64,000 bases of DNA from Fusarium oxysporum f. sp. lycopersici 4287 (Eukaryota; Ascomycota; Sordariomycetes; Hypocreales; Nectriaceae). The notes beneath the pieces are model-generated. The model was not told the origin of the DNA. It did not search any database and saw only the letters and a list, made by a program, of their open reading frames with translations. A program made the translations under genes and the position numbers. Below, in pieces: positions 53,911-64,000 of the stretch. The stretch lies in assembly GCF_000149955.1 (NCBI RefSeq), contig NC_030991.1:83055-147054 (forward strand), read 5' to 3'. Every line of letters starts with the position of its first letter. The first letter of the stretch is position 1.

Positions 53911-55546
53911 ATGAGCCATTTCAAGATCATCATAGTTGGTGGGGGACTCGCGGGAGCACTACTAGCCAATGGGCTTGTCAACAATGGCGTCGACGCCCAA
54001 GTTTTCGAAAGAGATGAGGAAAATCTCAAGAGAGAAGGGTATCAGATTCGTCTCAGCGACGCTGCTTTATCAGGCTTGGAAGCATGCCTTAGCAAGTTAC
54101 ATATGGACTCTATCCTAGAGAAGCTCGGGCAATCATCTGGTTCCTCTTCAACAGCGCCATCTCTCACCAACACCAGATTCGAGACTGTTCTTGACTTGTC
54201 AACACTTCCGACGTACTCCAAGTCCGCTGCTATCAATCGAGTAGTTCTGCGAGACTTGCTTCTTGGTCCTCTCATCGCCGGCGGGAAGGTCAAGTATGGC
54301 AAGTGTTTCTCACATTATGAGATTGTTAGCCCGGGGAGGCAGAATGAGCACGTCAAAGTCAATTTTACAGATGGCTCATCAGAGACATGCGACCTTCTAG
54401 TGGCAGCAGACGGCAGTGGATCCAAGGTCAGTCGAGTCGCATTTACACCAGAGATTTCTACTGACAACACGCAGATAAACAAGCAGATCAGGGCGAGAAA
54501 TCTCGTAGACATAAACAGTCATTTAGCATTTCTTTCAAAAGGGAGCGTCAGTAAACAACGTCTCCATCAGCTGCCCCATCGCCTCCAGAAAGGACCGATA
54601 CTGGTCTTTAAGAATGGTGTCTCACTATATTATGCTCGTAAGTTACTCGGAAGTTTCAATAGCTGTTGTTCAACCACTCAAACAGCACAGTCTACTTACC
54701 CCCTTCCCGCGATAAAGGCAAAACGCAACGCAACGATTCTAAGCTCGACTTTGACGAGGACGAAGCATCATTCTACTGGGCCTTGTCTGTTCCGCGGGCC
54801 TTGTGTCCTTGCGATGACGAAAAGGACATTCCGGACAGGCGTCAATTTTGCCTTGACATCGTTCGCGACTGGGCCCTAGAATAGTAAGCTTGGCTACCCG
54901 TTGCATATGTGCTATTTTCTAAGCCCTTATAGCCATGCCATGCTATCTGCGGGATCTGCCGATGAAGACGGGAGCAGCGTCTACGTGACGAGACTCCGGG
55001 CAAGTTCCAAGCTATCGAAACAGTGGCGACAACGGCTTCAGGCGAAAAAGGATAAGAAGCCTGAAGACGGCCATCCACGCGTATGGCTCGTGGGTGATGC
55101 TGTACATGCGATGCAACCTAATCGGTAGGTTGATATCCATGCATTAATACGTGAATAACAAGGAATTGATTGCTGACCAGTTGATGAATGCATTAGGGGA
55201 ATGGGTGGAAATCAAGCCATGGAGGACATTGCCGATATCTTGCCTGAGTTACTTGAGCTGAAGAGGTCAGCAGAGGCAGGCTCGGCACCGACCACCGAAG
55301 AGATACAGACAAGGTGCCATGACTACGAAAAGAAAATGATTGACCGGGCTTTTGTGTGGGTAGCCAAGAGCGGTGGCACATCACAGCCGGTAAGTTAATC
55401 AAAGGGCGAAATACGAGCGAGAAGCTGACAGAGGCTAGACAATTGACTTGGACGGGTTTCTATTCAAGATCTTGTCATTCCTTGCAACGTTGGTGTTGCC
55501 TGTCGTAGCAATTTTGTACAAGGCGATCAAGAGATGGCAGCACTAA
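53911..55546 (+). CDS. FAD-dependent monooxygenase 2
   Basis: Exons 53911-54426, 54475-54637, 54691-54883, 54933-55124, 55197-55389 and 55439-55546 give 454 residues with consistent phases. FAD motif IVGGGLAGALLANGL, ADGSGSK, and LVGDAVHAMQPNRGMGG. It ends in a hydrophobic helix (FLFKILSFLATLVLPVVAIL) and a basic tail, so it is probably membrane-attached. Intron 1 has the less usual donor GTCAGT. The start at 53911 (MSHFKI) is preferred over an in-frame upstream Met because the FAD-binding strand begins there. Paralogue of FAD monooxygenase 1; the two may act on successive positions of one substrate. Confidence 0.88.
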
Positions 55547-55646
55547 TTAATTGATGGTTCTGCCTGGCTATGAGAAAAAGACTGCCTTGGTTATTTAGCG
55601 GTTAGAAGGCATTTCTGCTCCGCAAATAAAACTGGATAATGGCGCT

Positions 55647-55665
55647 CTCGGACCCCGAAACACGG
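55647..55665. promoter_or_regulatory. CTCGGACCCCG motif between FMO2 and the regulator
   Basis: CTCGGACCCCGAAACACGG. The first 11 bases are identical to the start of the patch at 20974. It lies 100 bp after the FMO2 stop and about 500 bp before the regulator start, so it could serve autoregulation. Confidence 0.35.
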
Positions 55666-56166
55666 TGCAATGGACTTTATCAAAACTCCGTGAACCAAGT
55701 TAGCTTATGCTTGTTAGCGCTTTGCATCCCCGCTCCAATCTTGACGCTAGTTACCCCAGATATTATTCGTGACGTGTCGTGGAGCGAGATCAAAACAGAT
55801 ATACCCTGAGTATTTGAGCGAGTGAAACATGATGAAAGTGGTAAAAATGGTTTAGAACTTGATAGTTGGTCTTGCAGGCCATGACCATTCAAAGAACGCA
55901 GTCATTAATTCAGAGAAATGTAACATACATGGTGAACCTGATTGCTCAGCTGACAATCATACTAACAAACGAGGCGTTACATTCCCCGCATTTTGATCAG
56001 CAAGCTTTCGCTAAGTTTGGTTCTTGTGCTAGTTAGGTACTGTTACCGTCGTTCACTTCTACCCCACACCCGAAAAAACAATAAATACTCGTTCATGTCT
56101 CTGTCCTTCTGACTTTCATAGCCCTGCTGCTGAGTGACGTTATAATTTACAATTACAAGTTGTGAA

Positions 56167-58179
56167 ATGCCTACCAAAAAGGTCAGCGATGCCATGCGCC
56201 GCCGCTGCGTTACGGCTTGCGATAATTGCAAACGACGCAAGGAGCGCTGCGATGGTAACGCACCTTGCCGAAGATGCACTGCACGACAACCTGCCGCAGA
56301 ATGCCACTATTCAAGGCCTCGGGGGTCGTTTTCTCCACGCCAAAGTTTCCGCATACACTCAACAAAACAGAAATCGATCACGACTAAAAGTCCTCAGACA
56401 CAGACACCAAGTGGTGAACTGGGTAGCGCATTTTCCGATGTTTGTCGTCTCGTACATGACGAGCAAGGGGGCCTGGTCTTTTTTGGAGACTCGGCCAATG
56501 AATCTTTTCTCCAGCAGATTCGTCACCTTGTTGCCCAGACTCTAGGGTCGTGTCCCTTCGTTGACCAGCCGATACAATACCACACCGATCCTGACACCGC
56601 TACTCCATTATCTACATCCTTGGACACGATTTCTGACCCCCCACCCAAGCCAAGCATCACCGAAGCCAAGTATCTCGTAAGATGGAGTATGCGGGCAACA
56701 AATGGTCTACTGGGTGTATTTGATCAAGAACATCTTGAAACAGAAATTTTACAGTGGCTTGAAGAACCCGACCACCAGCCTCCGAACCTGTCAACCGCCT
56801 TATGTTACTTGATTCTCGCGAATGGTGCACTTCAATGTCCCCAAGATCGGACTACAGCCGCCGATGCATATTTTTCTTATGCCACATATCTAAACAGCCT
56901 GACCTCCAACGAGCGGCCGAATGTCAAGTCCGTCTTGTGCCATTCCTGGATCTTTTTCTACCAGCTCAACGCAGGGAGACGAGATGCCGCATATCACTCT
57001 ATTGGAGTTGCATGCCGTGGAGCATGCGCCATGGGCATCCATCGAGCTAATCGTTCACCCCTGGTAAGCCACGATAGTTTCGCTTTTCGCAACCGGCTGT
57101 GGAAAGCATTGCGAATGATGGATACCTTCATCAGTGGCTCTCTAGGCCGGCCTATTTGCACAGCTGAGACCCGCAACACAAAGTCAGAGCAGGGCTATTC
57201 TTCCGCCATCGACATGACAGCTATTATTGATACCGTCTTAAAAGAGGTCTACGGGACATCCAGTATTTCAAGAAACTTCATCGCGAATATGACGCAGGAG
57301 CATCGCTTATGGGCAACACGTATGGCTCGTGGCCTGGAGGCTGATGGAATCGACTCCGCAGAGCTTGTTGAAAATTACGATCATGCACCCAATCTGCGAC
57401 TTTGTAACATCAAGGAGTCGTACTACTGGTCCATTATGTTGCTGACCCGGCCTGTTCTTCTCGAACGGGTGACAACTCAGATAATACGCGCGGGACCTCA
57501 TGGAGACGAAGAAGCCGTACCACCAGCCTCTAATTCCGACACTGCTCTCGTTTACGCTTCGGTAGACTCAGCTCTCCGAAGCATTCGTTTACTTGAAGGT
57601 CTCCTATCAAGGACAGACTTGCCCAAGCGATTACCATTCCCAGTCCACTCAGCCATCACTGCTGCCTTAACGCTAGGTCTTGCTACATTTGCAGATCTTG
57701 ATCGAGTATTTCCCCTGCGAGCGAATTTGAAAACAGCAGAGAAATTGCTACGAAAGTTTGAATTGCACGACAGCATTGCCAGGTATTACCGTCATGTCGT
57801 GGAACAGCTTCAATCTGTATGTGACGAGTATATCGAGCAACGGAACAGTCGCATCGTTGAAAAGCAAAGCCATTTGGTTGCTGACCTGTTTGGATGTTTG
57901 AATGAGAAATTACCCTTACCGAATACAACAGTTGGCAGAACGAATGAATGGTTGGCTGGCGACCCCGACGAGTCGCTGTTGCAAAGCCCCGTTGGTTCTT
58001 TATCGACAAGTTGCTTGACAGAGGGATCTTCGTTAGGGACTGAGACAGAAAATGGTGGCGGAAGTTCATTTGATCTGTCGTTGGACTTTTTTCAGGAGTC
58101 GCAGTTGACTGATTTGTCTAGTTTTGGGGATATCTTAAACACAGAAACCTTAAGTTTCTCCAGTCTAAGCTGGTTCTAG
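56167..58179 (+). CDS. Zn2Cys6 transcription factor, likely cluster regulator
   Basis: Intronless, 670 residues. A Gal4-type binuclear zinc cluster at about residues 18-46 follows C-x2-C-x6-C-x5-C-x2-C-x8-C (ACDNCKRRKERC, then CRRC and AECHYS). The middle (about 170-430) is the fungal-specific transcription factor domain, with landmarks AKYLVRWSMRATNGLLGVF, YHSIGVACRGACAMGIHRA and RLWKALRMMDTFISGSLGRP. The C-terminal 100 residues are acidic and Ser-rich and may activate transcription. It lies within the enzyme block and is the best candidate to bind the CGG/CCG-rich patches. Its target site is inferred, not shown. Confidence 0.9.
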   Translation: MPTKKVSDAMRRRCVTACDNCKRRKERCDGNAPCRRCTARQPAAECHYSRPRGSFSPRQSFRIHSTKQKSITTKSPQTQTPSGELGSAFSDVCRLVHDEQGGLVFFGDSANESFLQQIRHLVAQTLGSCPFVDQPIQYHTDPDTATPLSTSLDTISDPPPKPSITEAKYLVRWSMRATNGLLGVFDQEHLETEILQWLEEPDHQPPNLSTALCYLILANGALQCPQDRTTAADAYFSYATYLNSLTSNERPNVKSVLCHSWIFFYQLNAGRRDAAYHSIGVACRGACAMGIHRANRSPLVSHDSFAFRNRLWKALRMMDTFISGSLGRPICTAETRNTKSEQGYSSAIDMTAIIDTVLKEVYGTSSISRNFIANMTQEHRLWATRMARGLEADGIDSAELVENYDHAPNLRLCNIKESYYWSIMLLTRPVLLERVTTQIIRAGPHGDEEAVPPASNSDTALVYASVDSALRSIRLLEGLLSRTDLPKRLPFPVHSAITAALTLGLATFADLDRVFPLRANLKTAEKLLRKFELHDSIARYYRHVVEQLQSVCDEYIEQRNSRIVEKQSHLVADLFGCLNEKLPLPNTTVGRTNEWLAGDPDESLLQSPVGSLSTSCLTEGSSLGTETENGGGSSFDLSLDFFQESQLTDLSSFGDILNTETLSFSSLSWF

Positions 58180-58421
58180 GTGTAGCTATAAAAAAAAGGA
58201 AGTTTATACAAGTATTTGCAGAAAAGGGGGGAAACATTTAAATTAGTTTTGCGGTTTTAAAAGATAATACAGTTGTAATGCTCATGATGCTAAACATAAA
58301 GCACAATTAAGTAAAATCTACAGCGTAGGTATTTCTACTACAAGGACAACTAATTATAATTACGAGGCTATATTCATGAAATCACAATGTGATATGTATA
58401 ACATCAAGTACGTCCTATAAT

Positions 58422-59645
58422 CTATACGTCTAAAGTATACATCTCTCCAGGCTGAGTATCAATAGCCTTAGCAGACGTCTCTTGCTCTACCATAGTCTTC
58501 GCCCCGGTGATATCAACTGTGAAAGGTCTGATAATACTTGGAATTGTCAGTCACGTAACTGTTAAAGATACACTGAGATGGTATACTTACTTCTGGTCAT
58601 GCAAACAGAACAAGATCTTCGCAGGCTCTCCAAGCCACTGTGTTTGCTTGACAAGGAACTCAGCTGCTGAACCTTGAAATGGCCTTCCATCAAGATTTGC
58701 CCGTCCGCCGGTGCCAAGGATGGCAACAGTAGGCTTTGGGGTTAGACATTTCACGATACCCTCGTAAACACCAAGGTGAGTGTTGAACAATATCGCTTTT
58801 CCGTCAGCAACAAAGTTATACATGAGCTGGCCGCCATCGCAGTGCGACATGACATGCTTTTTCCGGTCTTGCACGTAGTCCGCAAAGGCGCGCGTTCCCT
58901 GGTCCATTTTATCTTCAGGAGCAACCTCTTTCATCCTGAATAGACCATATTGCATGAGCCTGGTGATATCCAAGGAACAATCATACGGGGTCGTTTCACC
59001 AGTGTAGGGGTGTGCAGTGTCGAAGTGCTCGGGTAAGTCATGCGGGGTGATCCCAGGGATGAGGGAATGCAGCGACGGCCAGATATGGACTGCTAATGTT
59101 GCGTACTTGAAATGAGGTCTGTGAGGCGCAGTTGGCGGTGCTGGGGCTCGATCGATGGTTCCTTGAGCAGCTTGTGTGAGAATGTCTTTGGTGAATAGAG
59201 GCACTCTTTCACCACCGCTGACTGGGATTAACTGTGTATCGGGCACGCCGGCATCTCGGAGGCGACTGACGGCCTCGCAATTCGCAATCACTGTGGCACC
59301 GGTTCTCAGAGCTAGTTGATCCGAACCTGGGAGACTAAAGTCGGATGAGTATCTACATATGGTTTTGGATATCTTTGAACGCACTGATCGAAATGGGCAT
59401 GCGAGATGACAATGTAATCCAGTTCAGTTACCTCATCAAGCTCGAGGTGTCTCTTTAAACCAGCTGGCTTCTCGAGCCAAGTGTCATGAAAGATGGTCAG
59501 GCCCTTCCACTTGAGTCTAAAAGTGGTTGTTCCTACACCGGTAGACCGAATCAGTAAAACAAATACCACAAGCCTCAAAGAAGGATTCTCGCCAAATTGT
59601 TGTCGAATACATACCGAAGAACTCCAAAGTTGGTTTTCCAGACAT
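58422..59645 (-). CDS. Metallo-beta-lactamase-fold hydrolase
   Basis: Exons 59645-59615, 59532-59385, 59334-58591 and 58527-58422 give 342 residues. The zinc motif HxHxDH is completed by splicing (SHAHFD joined to HLPGSDQ). Further possible ligands are His in SHCDGGQ and HTHLG-like positions later on. The GGTTTFRLKW start is the normal first beta strands of the fold, placed by a 31-nt first exon. Family members hydrolyse esters, thioesters, lactones or phosphoesters with two metal ions. It shares a divergent promoter with the Baeyer-Villiger-type gene, so ring opening of a lactone made by that enzyme is a reasonable guess. Confidence 0.82.
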
Positions 59646-59887
59646 GAGCGGAGAGGCTTTTGGCTTGGGTGGCTAGTTATGCTGAGCCTGGTCTTGTAGC
59701 ACTGGTGAAAGCGAATTCAGGGTGAGGATAGTATGATAAGAAGAGATTCAGTTTTCTCTGCACAAGCATATGATTTATTTATTTATCCTATTCAATACAA
59801 TACTGCTTCCAAATGTAAGCGGAATTTCTTTTCTGTGCGGGGGTAATGATTGACCATGGCCAAGGTCAGGAGATTCGAGTCTCTAAG

Positions 59888-59952
59888 ACGGACCGGATGC
59901 GGGGTGCTGCCGGGCCGGGGCTGGCTTCCGATCCGAGTCCACGAACCCCGGT
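59888..59952. promoter_or_regulatory. GC-rich motif patch in MBL/BVMO divergent promoter
   Basis: GACGGACCGGATGCGGGG, then CCGGGCCGGGGC, then TTCCGATCCGAG (reverse complement CTCGGATCGGAA, 59926-59937), and CCCCGG. The end of the patch is about 100 bp from the BVMO ATG, and its start about 245 bp from the MBL ATG. Confidence 0.45.
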
Positions 59953-60053
59953 ACAAATATCACTGATCAATAGGATTTCTCCAGGAACGAAATGCACAAC
60001 TGTATCGGATATAAGTGTGTAGTAGCATCCGGGTTCGCTTGCCGGTAGTTGGA

Positions 60054-61890
60054 ATGTATGTAGCTTTACTTGTAAGTTTATCGGTCGTGTGGGCTGTTAT
60101 TTATCTAGCTACGAACAGCGCATTTACACGTAAAACATTTTCAAAAACACCGAGGAATATGACGAAATCGAACAACATCAATCTAGAGATGTCGGGCAAT
60201 TGGGTGCCTGCGAAAGAAAGTCCATTGGGCACCCCACGAAAACTCAGGGTTGTTTGCATTGGCGCTGGATATGCCGGGTTGATGTTGTCGTATCAATACA
60301 GGCATGGAGATAAGCCACTCGATAGATTCATGGATCTCAAGATCTACGAAAAGAACGCCGATGTTGGAGGAACTTGGTTGGTCAACAAGTACCCCGGAGT
60401 CGCATGCGATGTCCCTGCACATATCTACACTTTTCCTTTCGAACCTAATCCATCATGGAGCTGCTTCTACGCCTCGGGTCCCGAGATATGGAAATACATG
60501 AAGAAAACTTCGGATAAATATCAGCTTGACGAGCCGGTCGAGTTCAACTCTGAGCTAGTCTCGTCAGTCTGGGATAATGAAGCTGGCAAGTGGCGCCTCG
60601 AAATCCGGCAACAGAATGGTCCTTTTCTCGTCAAGGACGAAGCCGACATATTAATCAACGCAACTGGTTTCCTCAGCAAGTGGCATTGGCCTGCCATCGC
60701 TGGCCTGGACAAGTTCAAAGGAAAGCTCATGCACACCGCCGCCTGGGACACAAATCTTGACTGGTCTGGCAGGACGGTCGCTATTATTGGCAATGGATCT
60801 TCAGGAGTGCAGCTACTTCCTGAAATGCAGCCTGCAGCAGCCAAGATTGTCAATTTTGTCCGCAGTCCTCTTTGGATATCCAGCGCTTTCGTCTCCGAGT
60901 TTACGCCCGAGGGCAAAAACTTTAGCTATACGGATCAAGAGATTCAGTCTTTCAAGGACAATCCTGAAAAGTTCCTCGAGCTGCGAAAAGGGATTGAACA
61001 TTCAATGAACAAGCTTTTTAGAGTCTTGACCAAGGATAGTCCTGAGCAGATGGCTGCCTTCCAGCATTTCAAGGCTAAGATGGAGGAGACTCTCAATCAT
61101 AACCCTTACCTATGCGCCAAGCTTATCCCGACCTTCGAGGTTGGATGCCGCCGACTATCGCCTGGTGAGAACTATTTACAAGCCCTACAGGAGGACAACG
61201 TTACGCTCGAATTTGACCCTATACAGGAGGTTACTCAACGTGGCATCCGCACATTGTCCAAGAGCTACGAGTTTGACATCATTGTCTGCGCAACTGGATT
61301 CGATGTGAGCTTCCGCCCTGGATGGAAGGCCATAGGTAAGAACGGTGCTTCACTAGCAGATCAATGGAAAGATGCCCCTGAGGCCTATCTCGGTGTTATG
61401 GCCGCCAACATGCCCAATTTATTCACTATCAACGGGCCCAATACCCCATTGGCGAACGGAAGCCTGCTAGCTGCCATGGCTTTTACGCTGGATTACATCG
61501 CGAGATGGATCCGCAAGATATCGATGCAAAACATCAAGTGAGTTTTCAATTAAAGCACGATTGACTCCTCATACTGACAATAGCTTATCCAGGTCCATCC
61601 AAGTTCGGAAGGATGCGCTGGAGGATTTCAATTCCTACGTCCAAGAGGCGATGAAAAAGACAGTATTCATAGGGGACTGCAGATCCTGGTTCAAAAATGG
61701 CAAGGTCGATGGCAGAGTGACAGCTATGTACCCCGGCAGCGTGATTCACTACGGAGAAATGTTGGAAGAGTTTAGAACAGAGGACTTTGAGTACGAGTAT
61801 ACTGCCAAGAATCGGTTCCAGTTTATGGGCAATGGCTTGACGTTTAGAGAGACGACCGATGGGGATTTGGCGTGGTATATGCAAAAGTAG
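60054..61890 (+). CDS. Baeyer-Villiger-type flavin monooxygenase
   Basis: Exons 60054-61537 and 61593-61890 (intron GTGAGT...CCAG) give 593 residues. The N-terminal membrane helix is residues 1-22 (MYVALLVSLSVVWAVIYLA). FAD motif VCIGAGYAGLM, the NADPH motif IIGNGSSGVQ, and the Baeyer-Villiger fingerprint FKGKLMHTAAWD lie in the right order, and CATGF occurs near the end. BVMOs insert oxygen beside a carbonyl to give an ester or lactone. Length and motifs are complete. An upstream GTG in frame is ignored in favour of the ATG at 60054. It shares its promoter with the MBL-fold hydrolase. Confidence 0.9.
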
Positions 61891-62900
61891 AAAGCCCTTG
61901 GTGCTTGCCTCAGTATATATTATTATTAACATTAGTATTTTATTGCACCATAAATACCTTAATGATGTATATACTACCTTTACTTGGATCGCCTGCGAAT
62001 AATTCCGAGCGTTCCAAAATAGAATTCTGTGTCTAATATTTGGAAATACTGTATATGGCATGAATAAGGCCAGGAACAAAGACTATCTACATTAGCAACA
62101 TTATAGCTTGGCGGAAAAACAACTGGTATACATAGACAGGTAAGAAGCAGATTAACCCAAAAGTCATTTCCACATCCTCGCTCCATAAACACGCCAAGAG
62201 GGGGAATGAAGATTGTAGCAATGATTTTGCAAGGGTCACTGGAAGATGGTTAGCGACCGTGTTTATGGCGAGCGGCAGAAGAGGAACGAGTGAGAACTTA
62301 CGAGCAAGTGAAAGCTATGGTTTCAGTCGTGGTTGGAAATAAAGAGGGGATTGGAAAATTTGAATTAAATACCAAGGTAGCGATTATTGCTTAGATGGTA
62401 GGAGGTGAACAAAGAGTGAATGGAGGATAGAATAATATCTGTAAAGATGGGGGAGTAAATTCTCTTTTTATAAAGCTACTGCTGGTTGTTTTGATAGACC
62501 CTGAGTTCTATTGAATAGATATTTAATCAACCGTTCATCTACCGAAACAGGGATGTTGCCAGCTCTTGCTGAGGGAATCCTGAGACTGGCCGGCCCGGGA
62601 GTGAATCAGTTCATAAGCCGATCTATCTCCATAGCAGCCTCAAGTCAGTTTAGACTAGTTGAATCTGGCATTGTGATTGGCTTCCTCGTGGTTTATGTGC
62701 ACTCGGTACTCTCCGTACCCCACCTTTGCACCTGAGTCAGTATTTTCAAGGGGTTTACTAAGGGAGTAACCTTGGATGCTGATATGTGAGGGCATAGGGC
62801 GTGCCCCAGTTAAAAATTCTCCCCTTGTCTGACAGTCAAATCCTCTCTTCCTACAGGTTCTCTCGTGTTTCTGTCAATTGACTAACTAGACTATGCAACA
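61891..62900. other. Intergenic region between BVMO and second regulator
   Basis: No gene recognised. It holds the BVMO 3' region and the promoter of the regulator at 62901. A GGCCGGCCCGGGAG patch near 62588 and CTCGGTACTCTCCG near 62702 are weaker relatives of the motifs in the other promoters. Confidence 0.4.
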
Positions 62901-64000
62901 ATGGTTGTCGCCGCTATTCAAGGAATCGCCCCGGCCAAGGCCAAATACAAGCGCGCATCTGGTCCCAAAAGCAGAAATGGCTGCATCACATGGTATGTTG
63001 CCCTCTCTCTGCCTTTTGTCCAAGTCCATAGGCTAATCCGTATATTTTCTGTTTGTAGCAAGTAAGTGACGTCGTTACTTTTTCTCACTCAAACGCTTAT
63101 TACGACAGGATCCGACATCTAAAATGTGACGAGGCTAAACCTACCTGTGAGCGTTGTTCCAGCGACAAGATGAAGTGCGATGGCTACCCAGAACCCAAAC
63201 CTCTCAAACCTCCCAAGCCCCGACGCAAGCCGCAGCCCAAAGCTACGAAACCAATAAGCCTCGAGATTATTCCTCTCTGCTCCAGTCTTCACCATGTCCC
63301 CGCTTTGACAAGCCAGGAGCGATTGTACTTTAACCACTTTTTCCAATTCACGTCGACGCAACTATCACTTTCTGCCGAATCGACCAACTTTTGGCTCCAA
63401 TTTCCTCTGCTAATGGGATATCAATACGAATCTATTCGATACAGTATGATCGCAGTTGGCATCGCGCATCGATTATTCATGGCACAGTCACTTGGGAACA
63501 AAGATCTAGACGAGTTAAATAGCATGGCGACTCGACAATATAACAAAGCTATCGCGTCCATCATACCAAGCATGGCAACAAGTTCAGCCCAAGACCTACA
63601 TATTGTCATGATCTGCTGTCTACTGTTCATCTCTTTCGAAGGCCTCACTGGCCGATATGATGAACTCTTGCGGCATCTCGGCGCCGGGATAGATTTATTC
63701 CATCTCGCCTTACCCTCATCGACTATTGAAGAGCGCATCATGACTGGAAAGCTCGCTGAGATGTTCTGCCGACTCGGAGTAGACTCATCCAACTTCATGA
63801 TGAGCGATCCATCCATTTCGGGAGTCAGACACTGGTATCGGAATAATTCAAATTTGGACTCGCAATCACCAATCCCATTCAAGACATTCGATGAGGCGTC
63901 TTATGCATTAAGGCAGTTAGATGTTCTCTACGAAGTGAAACCATGGTATTGTGAGGCAGATGATGATGACGATGAAGTTCGCCCCGTGGTAGAAGGTAAT
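62901..64000 (+). CDS. Zn2Cys6 transcription factor, partial (C-terminus beyond window)
   Basis: Exon 1 is 62901-62992, then a three-base exon 63059-63061, then exon 3 from 63109 to the window end, about 329 residues so far. The zinc cluster is completed only by the tiny exon: GCITCKIRHLKC, then CERC and KMKCDGY, giving C-x2-C-x6-C-x5-C-x2-C-x6-C. A basic Lys/Pro-rich linker follows, then a helical region (LDELNSMATRQYNKAI, FISFEGLTGRYDELL) typical of the fungal_trans_2 type domain. The last bases GAAGGTAAT could be a donor. It may mark the cluster border or belong to it. Confidence 0.82.

Noticed and set aside
56162..56545. Alternative plus-strand frame beginning just before the regulator
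   Set aside because: It overlaps the Zn2Cys6 coding frame and has no zinc cluster or domain.
63421..63882. Minus-strand open frame of 153 residues near the right edge
   Set aside because: Antisense to exon 3 of the Zn2Cys6 regulator, with no recognisable domain.
1..64000. tRNA or rRNA genes
   Set aside because: No cloverleaf-like or rRNA sequence was recognised by eye; a covariance-model search would be needed to exclude them.

Overview
The window reads as nuclear DNA of a filamentous ascomycete. The evidence is short introns with GT...CTAAC-like...AG signals, two Zn2Cys6 regulators, several P450s, LTR retrotransposons and pogo/hAT/Tc1/Mutator DNA transposons, and old transposon copies with nonsense changes (Gln or Trp codons turned into stops) of the kind left by repeat-induced point mutation (RIP). 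Two runs of N mark assembly gaps. The species cannot be named from the sequence.

Layout. 1-1.3 kb: N-terminal part of a bacterial-type phosphoenolpyruvate synthase (minus strand). 1.7-5.4 kb: decayed hAT and piggyBac transposases. 6.2-7.0 kb: a small membrane-anchored RING-H2 gene. 7.4-18.7 kb: nested transposons: a Mutator-like element, a Fot1/pogo element, a young gypsy element (identical LTRs, target duplication AGGAC) and a solo LTR. 19.2-20.6 kb: epoxide hydrolase. 21.1-26.6 kb: a young copia element whose gag and pol share one frame, split by a single TGA. 26.6-31 kb: repeat fragments, a dead pogo element and a broken P450. 32.3-33.5 kb: zinc alcohol dehydrogenase. 33.6-45.2 kb: broken Tc1, acetolactate synthase, hAT, regulator fragment, a nearly intact pogo element and a TPR-CHAT pseudogene. 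45.2-61.9 kb: compact gene block with FAD monooxygenase 1, P450, alpha/beta hydrolase, P450, FAD monooxygenase 2, Zn2Cys6 regulator, metallo-beta-lactamase-fold hydrolase and Baeyer-Villiger-type monooxygenase. 62.9-64.0 kb: start of a second Zn2Cys6 regulator.

The single-copy genes from 19 to 62 kb look like the tailoring and regulatory part of a secondary-metabolite cluster that transposons have stretched apart. FAD monooxygenases and P450s could oxidise or epoxidise a scaffold, the epoxide hydrolase could open epoxides, the Baeyer-Villiger enzyme could make an ester or lactone, the two other hydrolases could act on acyl or lactone bonds, and the dehydrogenase could adjust redox state. No polyketide, peptide or terpene synthase is visible, so a backbone gene would have to lie outside the window. 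The promoters of these genes, including the epoxide hydrolase and alcohol dehydrogenase now separated by retrotransposons, carry similar GC-rich patches built from CTCGGA(C/T), CCGGAT and ATCCGG words. This points to common regulation, perhaps by the Zn2Cys6 protein at 56.2 kb. A broken extra acetolactate synthase inside the same region could be the remains of a self-resistance gene.
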